Positions 36,234-45,301 of a stretch of 64,000 nucleotides of DNA are shown here, piece by piece (within the stretch, counting starts at the first letter, position 1; each line of letters begins with the position of its first letter). The notes under the pieces are model-generated. The model had not been told where the DNA came from. It searched no databases and saw only the letters and a program-made list of their open reading frames with translations. Source of the DNA: Anaerolineales bacterium (GTDB lineage Bacteria > Chloroflexota > Anaerolineae > Anaerolineales > JABWBV01); contig JACKAX010000003.1 in assembly GCA_020634875.1 (NCBI GenBank), forward strand, positions 1-64,000, in the 5' to 3' direction. The position numbers and the translations under genes were made by a program.

Positions 36234-37424
36234 TTAAGACAAGAATTCCGCAGCGACTGTTGCCATCATACCGGCAGCACGAGACAGGGTGCGCTCGTCA
36301 AAGTCGAATTTGGGGTGGTGGTGCGGGGCATTTAGATGGGCTTCGGCATTGTTCGAGCCGATGAAGAAGTAACAACCAGGAACATCCTGCATCATGTAGG
36401 CCATATCTTCCGAACCCATGGTACGTTCTTCGGGGTCAATAACAGCATCGGGGAACAGGCGGGCGGCGATGGCTTGGATTTTGGCAGTAAGGGTGGGATC
36501 GTTATCTACGGTGGGGGTGATCTCCCAAAATTCGATTTCGGTGGAACAGCCCATCGCTTCTGCGATGCCTACAGCGATTTTTTTCATGCGTTCTTTAAGC
36601 AGACCATGCACCGCGGGGCGGTAAGTACGGAAAGTGCCTTTCATTGTAGCCGTGGAAGGGATGACGTTGAATGCTTCTCCGGCTTCGATCGCGGTGACAC
36701 TCACGACGGCAGAATCGAGCGGGGGAACGTTCCGGGCGACAATAGTTTGGAAGGCGGTGATGATCTGGGTCGCGGCGATGATGGGGTCGCGGGTGGTGTG
36801 CGGGGCCGCGCCGTGTCCGCCGCTCCCGGTGACGGTGATCTGAAACCGCCCGGACGCGGCCATCGCCGGGCCGGGGGTGATGCCCAACCAGCCGAACGGT
36901 TTGTCGTTCCACAGGTGGAGGGCGAAGGACATATCGGGGCGCGGGTTGGAGAGGACACCTTCTTTGACCATGCGCGCCGCGCCGCCCAGCCCTTCTTCGG
37001 CGGGTTGGAAGACGAGTTTGACCGTTCCGGCAAGCTCGTCACGGTGGGCGTGGAGCATTTTGGCGACGGTGAGGCCGATGGCAGTATGCCCGTCGTGCCC
37101 GCAGGCGTGCATGACGCCGGGAGTTTGGGAGGCGTAGGGCGCGCCGGTTTCTTCGTGGATGGGGAGGGCGTCCATGTCAAAGCGGAGGAGGGCGACCGGG
37201 CCTGGTGTGCCATCGGCTCGATGGCCGCCGCCTTCGATGATGGCGACGACACCGGTTTCGGCGATGCCAGTGCTGACTTCGAGACCGAGGTCGCGCAGTT
37301 CACGGGCAACGATGCCTGCGGTGCGGACTTCCTGAAAACCAAGTTCCGGGTGTTGGTGGAAGTCGCGGCGGAGCGTTTGCGTGTATGGGAAGAGCGTTTG
37401 GGCTTCGGAGAGGAAGTCGGGCAT
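36234..37424 (-). CDS. M20-family amidohydrolase
   Basis: A 396-residue metallopeptidase-like hydrolase of the hippurate hydrolase / N-acyl-L-amino-acid amidohydrolase group. Metal-binding motifs: HACGHDGHTAIGL, FQPAEEGLGGA with the catalytic Glu pair, and GSEDMAYM followed by HHPKFDFDE. I start it at the ATG at 37424, where AGGAG precedes it. Cytoplasmic; it should remove an acyl group from an acylated amino acid. Forms an operon with the receptor gene. Confidence 0.92.
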   Translation of the reverse strand: MPDFLSEAQTLFPYTQTLRRDFHQHPELGFQEVRTAGIVARELRDLGLEVSTGIAETGVVAIIEGGGHRADGTPGPVALLRFDMDALPIHEETGAPYASQTPGVMHACGHDGHTAIGLTVAKMLHAHRDELAGTVKLVFQPAEEGLGGAARMVKEGVLSNPRPDMSFALHLWNDKPFGWLGITPGPAMAASGRFQITVTGSGGHGAAPHTTRDPIIAATQIITAFQTIVARNVPPLDSAVVSVTAIEAGEAFNVIPSTATMKGTFRTYRPAVHGLLKERMKKIAVGIAEAMGCSTEIEFWEITPTVDNDPTLTAKIQAIAARLFPDAVIDPEERTMGSEDMAYMMQDVPGCYFFIGSNNAEAHLNAPHHHPKFDFDERTLSRAAGMMATVAAEFLS

Positions 37425-37508
37425 GGGAGGCTCCTGATGAATTGCCAATTGTGAATGGTTAATTCTTAATGATTATTGGGTGAGTTAGTTTGTGGGTTTG
37501 TATGTTGG

Positions 37509-38651
37509 TTATTCGCCCAGTTTGATGATTTTGCGGTCGGCGAGGGCGGTGATTTCTTCGGATGGGTATCCGGCGGCGGTGAGGATGGCGCGGGTGTCGC
37601 GCCCAAGGATGGGGGCGGGACCTTCACAGGGGGGATAAGGAAATGGGGATTCCAGGCGGGCAGGTTGACCGGAATCGGGATTTCGCGCGAGGTTGCGATG
37701 GATGACTTGGGGGTGTTGGAAAGTTTCGGGGAGGGTGAGGACGAGTTCGAGGGGGCAATCTATGCCGTCGAACTGGGCGAGCCATGCATCAGCCGTTTTT
37801 TGGCGGAAGATTTCGGCGACGGCGGGGATATGGGCGGGGTTGAAGGCGTGGGGGAGGAGGTCATTCCGCTCCGTAATGCGACAGAACTCGCTCCAAAATG
37901 GAGGTTCGAGGGCGCCGAGGGTGAGGTGGCGTCCGTCGGCGGTGGGGTAAACGTTGTTGCAGGGCCAGCCGCCGGTGAGGGGCATTTGACCGCGTTGGGG
38001 ATTTTGTGCGCCAAAGAATGCGGCTCCGGCGGTGGGGAGAAGCCACTGGACAACGGGGTCAATCATTGCAACGTCAATGTATTGGCCTTCGCCGGTTTGG
38101 TGGCGCTTGAGGAGCGCGGCGAGGATGTGCAGCGCGGCGAAGGTCGCCCCCCCCAGGTCGGCGATTTGTGCGCCGGGGGGGACAGGGCCGCTTTCGGGCG
38201 TGCCGGTGAGGCCGAGCAGGCCACCGATGGCGATGTAATTGAGGTCGTGGCCGGGGCGGGTGGCGTAGGGGCCGGTTTGTCCGTAGCCGGAGAGGGAACA
38301 GTAAATGATGCCGGGGTTGATCGCTTTGACCGCTTCGTAGCCGATGCCCCATTTGTCCACACTGCCAGGTTTAAAAGTTTCGATGATGATGTCGGCGGTG
38401 GAGGCGAGTTTGAGGAAGATTTCGCGGCCTAATTTGTTGCGGTAGTTGAGGGCAAGGGATTGTTTGCCGCGGTTGAGCATGTCAAACATCGCCATGCCGC
38501 CGAATTCGGGCGGGGCTTCGCGGGCGTAGTCGCCGAGGAGGGGGGTTTCGACTTTGATGACTTCTGCGCCGAGGTCAGCAAGAAGGCGCGTGGTGTACGG
38601 GCCGGGGAGGAGGCGGGAGAGGTCGAGGATGCGGAGGGAGGTGAGGGGCAT
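37509..38651 (-). CDS. CoA-transferase family III (CaiB/BaiF)
   Basis: A 380-residue enzyme. It begins LRILDLSRLLPGPYTTRLLADLGAEVIKVE, the family's opening block with the catalytic Asp expected downstream (GYGQTGPYATRPGHDLNYIA contains it). It transfers CoA between carboxylic acids. Alternative family activity is an alpha-methylacyl-CoA racemase, which has the same fold. No Shine-Dalgarno is seen. Same direction as the M20 gene, separated by repeat-like DNA. Confidence 0.9.
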   Translation of the reverse strand: MPLTSLRILDLSRLLPGPYTTRLLADLGAEVIKVETPLLGDYAREAPPEFGGMAMFDMLNRGKQSLALNYRNKLGREIFLKLASTADIIIETFKPGSVDKWGIGYEAVKAINPGIIYCSLSGYGQTGPYATRPGHDLNYIAIGGLLGLTGTPESGPVPPGAQIADLGGATFAALHILAALLKRHQTGEGQYIDVAMIDPVVQWLLPTAGAAFFGAQNPQRGQMPLTGGWPCNNVYPTADGRHLTLGALEPPFWSEFCRITERNDLLPHAFNPAHIPAVAEIFRQKTADAWLAQFDGIDCPLELVLTLPETFQHPQVIHRNLARNPDSGQPARLESPFPYPPCEGPAPILGRDTRAILTAAGYPSEEITALADRKIIKLGE

Positions 38652-38697
38652 ATTTGTTATTTGGGATTTGTTATGGGGTGGTTGCTGGTTTGTTGAA

Positions 38698-39174
38698 TTA
38701 TAGCGGATGTGAGGCTTGTTTTTGTATGTCTATTCGCCAATCTATGAGGTGGAGGATGAGGAGAAAAAGGACAAACGCTTCAACGAGAGCGAGGATGATC
38801 GTGGCCCAGGTGAGGTCGCCGAGGAGGAGGAAACGGTTTCCGGCGAGGTTGGAGGTTTCGGGATCGTCGGGGAGGTAGCGGATGGTGACAGGGTCGCCGG
38901 GGATGGTGAAGTAGCCGCGGGAGACGAAGTGGGTTTGCTGGTAGGTTTGCAGCGTGCCATCCGGGCCGGGGGCTTCAAATTGATAGGTGATTTGTTTGTC
39001 CCCTTTGGCGGTTGCGGCCCGATCAATGATGATGCCTTCGACGGTCACGCCGTGATTTTGCAGGGTGAGGTAATCTATCCAGCCTTTGACCAGCGCGCCG
39101 GTTCCGAGGAAGAAGAGGCCTGCCAGCAGGAGGATGTACCCTAAGCGTTCGAGGGGTTTTATCTGAAATCTCAT
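38698..39174 (-). CDS. DUF3592 membrane protein
   Basis: A 158-residue protein with one membrane segment near each end (LGYILLLAGLFFLGTGALV and TIILALVEAFVLFLLILHL) and an external middle with VEGIIIDR and GDPVTIRYLPDDPETS, typical of DUF3592. The ATG at 39174 overlaps the endonuclease V stop (ATGA). Function unknown. Confidence 0.75.
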   Translation of the reverse strand: MRFQIKPLERLGYILLLAGLFFLGTGALVKGWIDYLTLQNHGVTVEGIIIDRAATAKGDKQITYQFEAPGPDGTLQTYQQTHFVSRGYFTIPGDPVTIRYLPDDPETSNLAGNRFLLLGDLTWATIILALVEAFVLFLLILHLIDWRIDIQKQASHPL

Positions 39175-39836
39175 GTGTTTTGGGTAGTCAGGCGGTGGGC
39201 CAGCCGCAGCGGTTCGGGCAAACGCATCCCGCGCCCGCACGCCAGCACCAGCCGGACGGCTGAGTCCAAATCCGCGCGGTGCCCGACAGAGACGAACACG
39301 GGGCTGACGTTGGCGCGGGTTCGCACGGCCATGCCGATGGTTTCGTCGCGGTCAGTGAGGGGGGAGGTGTTGCCCCGTTCGGGGGCAGGCATAGTATATT
39401 GGCCGGTCAATACGGATTTTGCACAGCCAAGGGTGGGCATTTCCAGCAACACGCCGAGGTGGCTCGCCAGACCAAAGCGGCGCGGGTGAGCTATGCCCTG
39501 TCCGTCGCACAACCATGTATCGGGGAGGGTTTCGAGGCGGGCGATGGCAGTTAGGAGCGGGGGCACTTCGCGGAAGGAAAAAAGGCCGGGGATGTATGGA
39601 TACAAAACGGGTTCTTCTACGACAGTTTGTTCTACCACTTTCATTGTCGGAAAATCAAAGACAACGGCGGCCGCTCGTGCACATCCATTTTCGTAGCGGA
39701 CATCCAGTCCGCCGACACGTTCGATTTTATCGGGAAGGGGTTGGAGAATGATTTCTTTTTTTAGTTGGTTTTGAAGCGCAATGGCGGCTTCAGGAGAGAG
39801 ATTCCAGGGATGTTCGTGGTGGAGGGTCAAGGGCAT
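39171..39836 (-). CDS. nfi: Endonuclease V
   Basis: A 221-residue DNA repair enzyme that cuts near deaminated bases, notably inosine. GGLDVRY near residue 45 carries the first catalytic Asp, AAAVVFDFPTM follows, and YIPGLFSFREVPPLL, DGQGIAHPRRFGLASHLG and PVFVSVGHRADL are signature blocks. I start it at the ATG at 39836; a longer open frame upstream is the end of the GNAT gene. It overlaps the DUF3592 gene by four bases and starts eight bases after the GNAT stop. Confidence 0.93.
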   Translation of the reverse strand: MPLTLHHEHPWNLSPEAAIALQNQLKKEIILQPLPDKIERVGGLDVRYENGCARAAAVVFDFPTMKVVEQTVVEEPVLYPYIPGLFSFREVPPLLTAIARLETLPDTWLCDGQGIAHPRRFGLASHLGVLLEMPTLGCAKSVLTGQYTMPAPERGNTSPLTDRDETIGMAVRTRANVSPVFVSVGHRADLDSAVRLVLACGRGMRLPEPLRLAHRLTTQNT

Positions 39837-39844
39837 GAGAAGTA

Positions 39845-40333
39845 TTATAACGCCCGTTCCATAAACACAATCTCCCCCGTTTCTTCTTCCATTTCCATGA
39901 AGGTGAAGCCAACTTGCATGTAAAACTGGACGGCTCGCTCTTGTTGCAGACTGGTGTTCAGTTCGATGCGCGAGTATCCGGCCCACCGCGCAAAGGCGAA
40001 TAATTCCTGGATGATCCGGTAACCAATGCCCTGTCCGTGATAATTTTCGTCGAGCCACATCCGTTTGAGTTCGCAGGATTTAGCGCTCATTTGCCGCACC
40101 GCGCCGGAGCCGATGAGTTGGTCGCCATCCAATGCGATGAGGAACATGCCCCGGTTTTCAAAATAGTGGTCGCCCGCGTCGTCAATGTCGTAGAAATCGT
40201 GGTTTTCGTCGGCTTCTGCGAGAATTTCTTCCACCGGGCGTTCCCAACCGAAAATGTTGCAGGCGACGCGGATGATGAGGTGTTTGAGTTCGGGGATATA
40301 TTGGGGTTCCAGGGGTTGAATAGTGATGGGCAT
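39845..40333 (-). CDS. GNAT-family N-acetyltransferase
   Basis: A 162-residue acetyltransferase. Motif A is KRMWLDENYHGQGIGYRI with the acetyl-CoA loop, and the end shows the RIELNTSLQQERAVQFYMQVG block. Substrate unknown. There is no Shine-Dalgarno; TACAAT lies six bases before the ATG, consistent with a leaderless transcript. It heads a small operon with nfi and the DUF3592 gene. Confidence 0.88.
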   Translation of the reverse strand: MPITIQPLEPQYIPELKHLIIRVACNIFGWERPVEEILAEADENHDFYDIDDAGDHYFENRGMFLIALDGDQLIGSGAVRQMSAKSCELKRMWLDENYHGQGIGYRIIQELFAFARWAGYSRIELNTSLQQERAVQFYMQVGFTFMEMEEETGEIVFMERAL

Positions 40334-40468
40334 GGGGAAATTGTACGCGGGTTTATTCGGAAGGGGGAGATGTTTCTATTGATACACTCAAGTGCTTGCC
40401 TTTTTCAAAAAGATCGAATAAAGTTGCCCAAGCAATGAACGATTTCCTTACTACCTTTTGAGGGCCAA

Positions 40469-42034
40469 ATGAAAATACCTTTTCCCCGTCTGTTGATTTT
40501 TGTGCTTGTTTTAGGGTGGGTCTTTGACCTAATGTTTTGGAACGCTGGTTTCGGCGTGAACTTTCCACTCTTTGTGTTGCTGGTATTGGCGGGAGGCTAT
40601 CTTTTGCTTCGCCAAAGTGAGATTTTCCCGGCGAAAGCGGCCTGGTGGCTGGTTATTCCGATTGCCCTGTTGGGCGCGGCAACCCTTTTCCGGGCAGAAC
40701 CGCTCTCTCGATCTTTGGCGGTGACTGCCGTCTTATTATCTTTGAGCATTCTGGCTGTAACTTATCAGGGTGGGCGTTGGCTTTCTTATGGGTTGGCGGA
40801 CTATTTCGGCAAATCGCTTGACCTTTTTGGTACGGTGATGGTACGAACCATTGAGCATTTTGTGAAATGGCGCAAGGAGCCGCGGGAAGTCCCCGCGTCG
40901 AAAGGGAGTTTCCCATGGATGCCCATTCTGCGCGGGGTGGCGATTGCCGTGCCGGTGGTGGGAATATTTCTGGCGTTGCTCACTTCCGCGGACGTGATTT
41001 TTTATGAGCGGGTGGTTCATTTCTTCGACCTTTTTAGCTTTGACAAATCCGTGGAATATTTTTTCCAGTTACTGCTTATCCTGTTTGTGGCCTTCGTTCT
41101 GGCAGGGGTATTTCTCCACGCGGGGATGCGGAGCGGGGACGCAAAACTGTATGGGGAACAGGAACCGCTCGTCAAGCCCTTTTTCGGGTTCATCGAAACT
41201 TCCATCGTGTTGGGCAGTGTCACGCTGTTATTCCTGGCGTTTGTCGTCATCCAATTCCAATATTTCTTCGGTGGGAACGCCAATATCGGGGTTGCCGGGT
41301 ATACGTATTCGGAATATGCCCGGCGGGGGTTCAGCGAGTTGGTTACGGTTGGGCTGATCAGCCTGTTTATGATCATGGGGTTCAGCACGGTGACGAAGCG
41401 GGAAAACGATCTGCAAAAACGGGTGTACTCCATTTTGAGTACCGCGATTGTCGCGCTGGTCGTAGTGATGTTGATTTCCGCCTACCAACGCCTGACGCTG
41501 GCGATTTCGTGGCATGGGTATTCCCGGTTACGGCTGTATCCGAAGGTGTTTATGATTTGGGTAGGGATTTTATTTGTGGCGGTGGTGATTTTGGAATGGT
41601 TCCACAAAGAACGGCACTTTGCCCTGGCTTTTTTGCTTGCCGCAATGGGGTTTGTCGTTACGCTGAATGTGATCAACGTGGATGCGGAAATTGTTCGGGT
41701 CAACGTGCAGCGCGCCACCGCTGGATTCCATTTCAACCCCGAATATCTTGCTTCGCTCTCGTGGGACGCCATGCCCGCGCTGACGGACGCCTTTCAAACC
41801 ACTTCCCAGACCGATGTCCGCGAGGGCATCGGCGCGGCGATCATCTGCCTGGGGTACGAGGAAGCCCAACGCCCCCCAATGGATTGGCGCTCGTTCACCT
41901 TTGCCCGCTGGCGTGCTCAATTAGCTTACGATACAGTGGAAGGACAATTGCAGGCTTACACGTTGAACAAAAGCTACGATCCTCCCAGAGTGCGGACGCC
42001 AAGCGAGGTATATATCTTTTGTCCGTACAGGTAG
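40469..42034 (+). CDS. DUF4173/DUF4153-like integral membrane protein
   Basis: A 521-residue protein with about twelve hydrophobic segments. The ending (ASLSWDAMPALTDAFQ, then MDWRSFTFARWRAQ) and the GYTYSEYARRGFSELV block are typical of the DUF4173 family, whose role is unknown. No signal for an enzyme. A weak GAGG precedes the ATG. It is followed by a 370-bp repeat-rich gap. Confidence 0.75.
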   Translation: MKIPFPRLLIFVLVLGWVFDLMFWNAGFGVNFPLFVLLVLAGGYLLLRQSEIFPAKAAWWLVIPIALLGAATLFRAEPLSRSLAVTAVLLSLSILAVTYQGGRWLSYGLADYFGKSLDLFGTVMVRTIEHFVKWRKEPREVPASKGSFPWMPILRGVAIAVPVVGIFLALLTSADVIFYERVVHFFDLFSFDKSVEYFFQLLLILFVAFVLAGVFLHAGMRSGDAKLYGEQEPLVKPFFGFIETSIVLGSVTLLFLAFVVIQFQYFFGGNANIGVAGYTYSEYARRGFSELVTVGLISLFMIMGFSTVTKRENDLQKRVYSILSTAIVALVVVMLISAYQRLTLAISWHGYSRLRLYPKVFMIWVGILFVAVVILEWFHKERHFALAFLLAAMGFVVTLNVINVDAEIVRVNVQRATAGFHFNPEYLASLSWDAMPALTDAFQTTSQTDVREGIGAAIICLGYEEAQRPPMDWRSFTFARWRAQLAYDTVEGQLQAYTLNKSYDPPRVRTPSEVYIFCPYR

Positions 42035-42052
42035 GTTTTTGAGGGGTACACG

Positions 42053-42300
42053 TGTGCATTTGGGGAAGAACCCCGGTTTTTTCGTACTGGATGGGAGGTT
42101 TTTTCGCCAGTCATCTTTTGCTTTCGATCTTCAAAGTCCATCATGCAATAACCGGGTTTCGCTGTTTTATGGGGGTCTCTTTTCTGCAACATTGAAACCG
42201 AGTTTTTGCCCGCCAAGACGATCTCTTTTTATGTATCTATCTCATAGAACGTTCACTGTCTCTCTTCGCGCGGAGAAACCCGGTTTCTCCCCGCCTGAAC
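42053..42300. repeat. Cluster of AAACCGGGTTT-type repeats
   Basis: At least four partial or full copies occur: AGAACCCCGGTTTTTTC (42067), ATAACCGGGTTTCG (42149), GAAACCGAGTTTTTG (42194) and the palindrome GGAGAAACCCGGTTTCTCC (about 42276). They resemble the arms of the element at 8537-8607. No gene is seen in 42035-42408. Confidence 0.65.
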
Positions 42301-42384
42301 GCCTCCTCGACGAACAGCGTTCCTTCGGTGAGGTCTTTACAGGAGGAGACATGCGGTAGGAACGCCGTTCGTGAAGAGAGATGT

Positions 42385-42415
42385 ACCTCTCGTTCTACGT
42401 TCTGCGTTTTACGCT
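42385..42415. repeat. CGTAAAACGCAGAACGTAG repeat at a stop codon
   Basis: On the minus strand GCGTAAAACGCAGAACGTAG begins with the last codon and TAA stop of the DinB gene. It is the same family as at 13516 and 59488. Confidence 0.65.
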
Positions 42416-42906
42416 TCCCCCACCCACGCCCGCACTTTATCCAAATGCTCCTGGTGATGGTCGTACGTTGCCAGCAAAATGACCACGACGGGCGGCCCGT
42501 CCAGCCACGCGTAACGGTGCCACGCCAGCAAATGGGGTTCCGGCAAAGCTTTTGCGACTTCCAATAACTGTAAAAACCCTTCGCGCCATTGCGCGTGGAT
42601 CGTCGTCCAGGGTTGGGGATGGTAGGTTGTATGAACCCAGGCATTTGTCCGGTTCGCGTCTGCTTCCCAGCCGCGGTGCAACGCCGCCACCCAGTTGGGG
42701 AACTCCGGCTCCTGATGGTTGACCGCCGCTTTCATCCGGGCCAGGGAAATCTGCTGCCACGCCCACAAATGGGCGATGACATCTTTGATCCCCCACTCAG
42801 CCGACCTCGGCGCGGTGATTTGTGCTTCATCCAGACGGTTTAGCAGCGTTTCCCAGGCATCAAATTGTTCTTGCAACGCCGCGAGAATATGTTCTTTCAT
42901 GCTCAT
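42409..42906 (-). CDS. DinB/ClbS-DfsB family four-helix protein
   Basis: A 165-residue protein. The helices contain WETLLNRLDEAQITAPR, WGIKDVIAHLWAWQQ and VVILLATYDHHQEHL; conserved His residues in HLWAW and DHHQEH are the usual metal or active-site positions. The nearest named relatives (ClbS, DfsB) give colibactin or stress self-protection, but function here is unknown. GGAGA lies upstream of the ATG at 42906. Next in a minus-strand row after the SdpI and solenoid genes. Confidence 0.8.
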   Translation of the reverse strand: MSMKEHILAALQEQFDAWETLLNRLDEAQITAPRSAEWGIKDVIAHLWAWQQISLARMKAAVNHQEPEFPNWVAALHRGWEADANRTNAWVHTTYHPQPWTTIHAQWREGFLQLLEVAKALPEPHLLAWHRYAWLDGPPVVVILLATYDHHQEHLDKVRAWVGEA

Positions 42907-42919
42907 GATATCTCTCCTT

Positions 42920-43243
42920 TTATTTCCTCGTTTCTTTGCGGATGATCCCAAGACTTACGAACAATGCCCCTATAAACACAATGATATGGATCAACCACCT
43001 GCCAAAATCCGTCTGTCCGTTCATGTTGCTTGGAAACACCGCCGCAATCAACAGGTAGATCAGACTGGAAAGCACCAATGCCGAACCACCTACCCGATTG
43101 GTCCGGTACCACACATCTCGGTGGTCAAGGGATCGCCGATCGCGAATGCCATAAAATTTGTTTGGGGGAACCAGCCCCAGGATAAGGGGCAGGGCAAACA
43201 GCAGAAAAAGCAGGGCCGGGATGGTAAAGGGTTGGGAGAGCAT
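42920..43243 (-). CDS. SdpI-family membrane protein
   Basis: A 107-residue protein with three membrane segments. LVPPNKFYGIRDRRSLDHRD and WYRTNRVGGSALV are the SdpI/YhfL signature. In Bacillus, SdpI gives immunity to a killing peptide, but most homologues are unassigned. Its start codon overlaps the solenoid gene stop region by one base. Confidence 0.85.
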   Translation of the reverse strand: MLSQPFTIPALLFLLFALPLILGLVPPNKFYGIRDRRSLDHRDVWYRTNRVGGSALVLSSLIYLLIAAVFPSNMNGQTDFGRWLIHIIVFIGALFVSLGIIRKETRK

Positions 43244-44289
43244 TATTGTATCTCCGCCAAAATTTCATCCAAAATGGCCGGGCGGGTCTCTTCGGGGAGA
43301 TCGCTCAGGAGAACACATAACATGGTCGCCCGGCGAAAACCTTCGATTTGGCGCACGGCAGTGAGCACTTCCTGCCAGACTTCGTTTTTCTTATCTTTGG
43401 GGGCGAAGCGCGCCAGCATACGCATGGGGCCTGCTTTAAAAGCGGGGTCTTCGATTTCCTCAACGATCTTGCTTAATTGAGCCAGGGTTGCGGCCTTTTC
43501 CGGCTCTGGCAAATGGCTGAGGAGGCTCATCAGCGTGTACATGCGATCCATTTCGTCTGTGATCCCTTGTGTGAGGGCGAGGGCTTCTTGCACAAATGCT
43601 TCTTTGTGGTCGGAAAAATGCTGGCTCAATCCGGTCAGTGCTTGAATGCGGGGTGCAGTCTGTTTGACCTCGGGAAGCCATGTCAAGGCTAGATTTTTTT
43701 CTTCATCGGGCAGGTGCGGGAGAAAAGCCAACATGGTGCTGACCCGCGCGGCTTCATCTACGATTTCCGGAACCTGTTGGAAGGTGGCGAGGCGTTCTTC
43801 TTCGGATAAAACGCGGGCATATCGGGAAAATACTTCGGTACGGGTTTGGGGGTCTTCAATCGTTTGTGCCATTTCCGCAGCTTGTGCGGCCTGTTCTTCC
43901 GATAAAAATCTTGCCAGGGGAGCCAGCGCTCGGCGCTTGTGCCAGTCATTGGTAATTTCCGCCACGGAGGTTAAAGCCAGTTCCAAAAACCGGTCCTTGT
44001 GTGCGGGCGGTAGAACATCGTATACCTCGCTCAACGAACGGACGCGCACCCAGGGGTTTTCGATTTGTCCGGCCAGGGCATACGCTTCGTTACACAAGGC
44101 GGTCATCTCCGGTTCCGGGAAAACGGACGCGAGGCTGAGCAACGCAGCCACCCGCGCCCCAAAATCTAGGAGTTGGCGCGCGCGGGCTAACATTTTGCCT
44201 TTGTACGAATCTGGCAAATAGGCGGTCGAGAAAATGAGAATGTCCGCGACATCCCAATCATTTGAGGCTTGTTGTTCGGTTGTGTTCAT
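43243..44289 (-). CDS. Alpha-solenoid repeat protein
   Basis: A 348-residue protein made of about nine helical repeats near 38 residues, of the form ALxxLxxxLPEPEKxxxLAQLxxIxExIxDPxxR. The repeats resemble those at the C-termini of Chloroflexota STAND NTPases, but no ATPase domain is present here. AGGAG six bases before the ATG at 44289 decides the start over GTG at 44292. It is probably a protein-binding scaffold; the partner is unknown. Confidence 0.65.
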   Translation of the reverse strand: MNTTEQQASNDWDVADILIFSTAYLPDSYKGKMLARARQLLDFGARVAALLSLASVFPEPEMTALCNEAYALAGQIENPWVRVRSLSEVYDVLPPAHKDRFLELALTSVAEITNDWHKRRALAPLARFLSEEQAAQAAEMAQTIEDPQTRTEVFSRYARVLSEEERLATFQQVPEIVDEAARVSTMLAFLPHLPDEEKNLALTWLPEVKQTAPRIQALTGLSQHFSDHKEAFVQEALALTQGITDEMDRMYTLMSLLSHLPEPEKAATLAQLSKIVEEIEDPAFKAGPMRMLARFAPKDKKNEVWQEVLTAVRQIEGFRRATMLCVLLSDLPEETRPAILDEILAEIQ

Positions 44290-44365
44290 CACAGGCTCCT
44301 GGGAGGGGATGGGCTGATTATATCCTCCAAGCCCTCAAATTCCCTCTTTTTTTGAAGTTCTCGGG

Positions 44366-45301
44366 TTATGGCTTTGGATGAGCAGCGAAAAATTCCCAGA
44401 TTAATTCCGACGCTTTGATCGTTTGCGTAGGGGCATCGGCCTCGGGACGCCCACGTTCCCCACCGGGCCAGGCGTGGCCGCCACCAACGATGGTATACAG
44501 TTCGACGGCGGCCGCGCAGCCCGTCCACGTTTCGTGTTGAATATCGTCATGGGATTCCATTTGCGGCGTAGGATCGCAACCATTTGCCGCCGTCCAAACC
44601 GCAAGCGAATCCGCTACTGAGACAAAATTCACGCCCGCGAGGGAATCCGGCCCGACGCCGCCCTCGTAGGGCAGATTCTGGTCATCCTTCCCGTGAAACT
44701 CAATCACCGCGACAGGCTCGGACGGGGTACACGGTGAAAAATTCAGTGTGCCCGAAACGGGGGCAATCGCCGCGAACAAATCCGCCGCTTCGCACCCCAG
44801 GCGGTGGGACAAAATCCCGCCATTCGACATGCCGGTCGCGTAAATGCGTTTCGGGTCCACTGTCACCAATGTTTGCAAGTCGGCCACAATAGCCCGGACA
44901 AATCCGACATCGTCCACGTTTTCTTGTTGCGCATACCCGCAACATGTGCCGCCGTTCCAGGTCAGGATGATTTCATCGCTCAAACGGCCTGTTCCGTTGG
45001 GGTAGACAACGAGAAAGCCGTGCTGGTCGGCAACGGCGTTGAACCCGCTCATCCGAACCGCGCTTTCCGCGTTGCCTGTCCCCCCGTGGAAGACGAACAC
45101 GACGGGCACAGGCTGATTCCAATCTACCGAGGTGGGGGTGTAGAGCAGATAGCTTCGTTCCCGCGCGTCATGGGTGAGCATGCGAGTAGTTTGTCCGATA
45201 GGGAGACCGCTCACCGCGGGGGTTGGGTTCCCACGCCGGGCACAGGCCAACGCCGCGAGGATCAGGATGAGGATGGGAAGGAGATGTTTGATGCGTTTCA
45301 T
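44366..45301 (-). CDS. Depolymerase/esterase-like lipoprotein (LpqC, PHB depolymerase family)
   Basis: A 311-residue alpha/beta hydrolase. Residues 1-20 are a lipoprotein signal with lipobox LAALAC and Cys20 as lipid anchor. FVFHGGTGNAESAVR is the oxyanion region, IYATGMSNGGILSHRL has the nucleophile Ser in GxSxG-like GMSNGG, EFHGKDDQNLPYEGG holds the acid, and GGGHAWPGG the catalytic His. Probably cleaves polyesters or feruloyl-type esters at the cell surface. Its start lies inside the 3' end of the methyltransferase gene. Confidence 0.88.
   Translation of the reverse strand: MKRIKHLLPILILILAALACARRGNPTPAVSGLPIGQTTRMLTHDARERSYLLYTPTSVDWNQPVPVVFVFHGGTGNAESAVRMSGFNAVADQHGFLVVYPNGTGRLSDEIILTWNGGTCCGYAQQENVDDVGFVRAIVADLQTLVTVDPKRIYATGMSNGGILSHRLGCEAADLFAAIAPVSGTLNFSPCTPSEPVAVIEFHGKDDQNLPYEGGVGPDSLAGVNFVSVADSLAVWTAANGCDPTPQMESHDDIQHETWTGCAAAVELYTIVGGGHAWPGGERGRPEADAPTQTIKASELIWEFFAAHPKP

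Noticed and set aside
36336..37454. 372-codon plus-strand frame
   Set aside because: Antisense of the M20 amidohydrolase, Gly/Asp-rich without family motifs.
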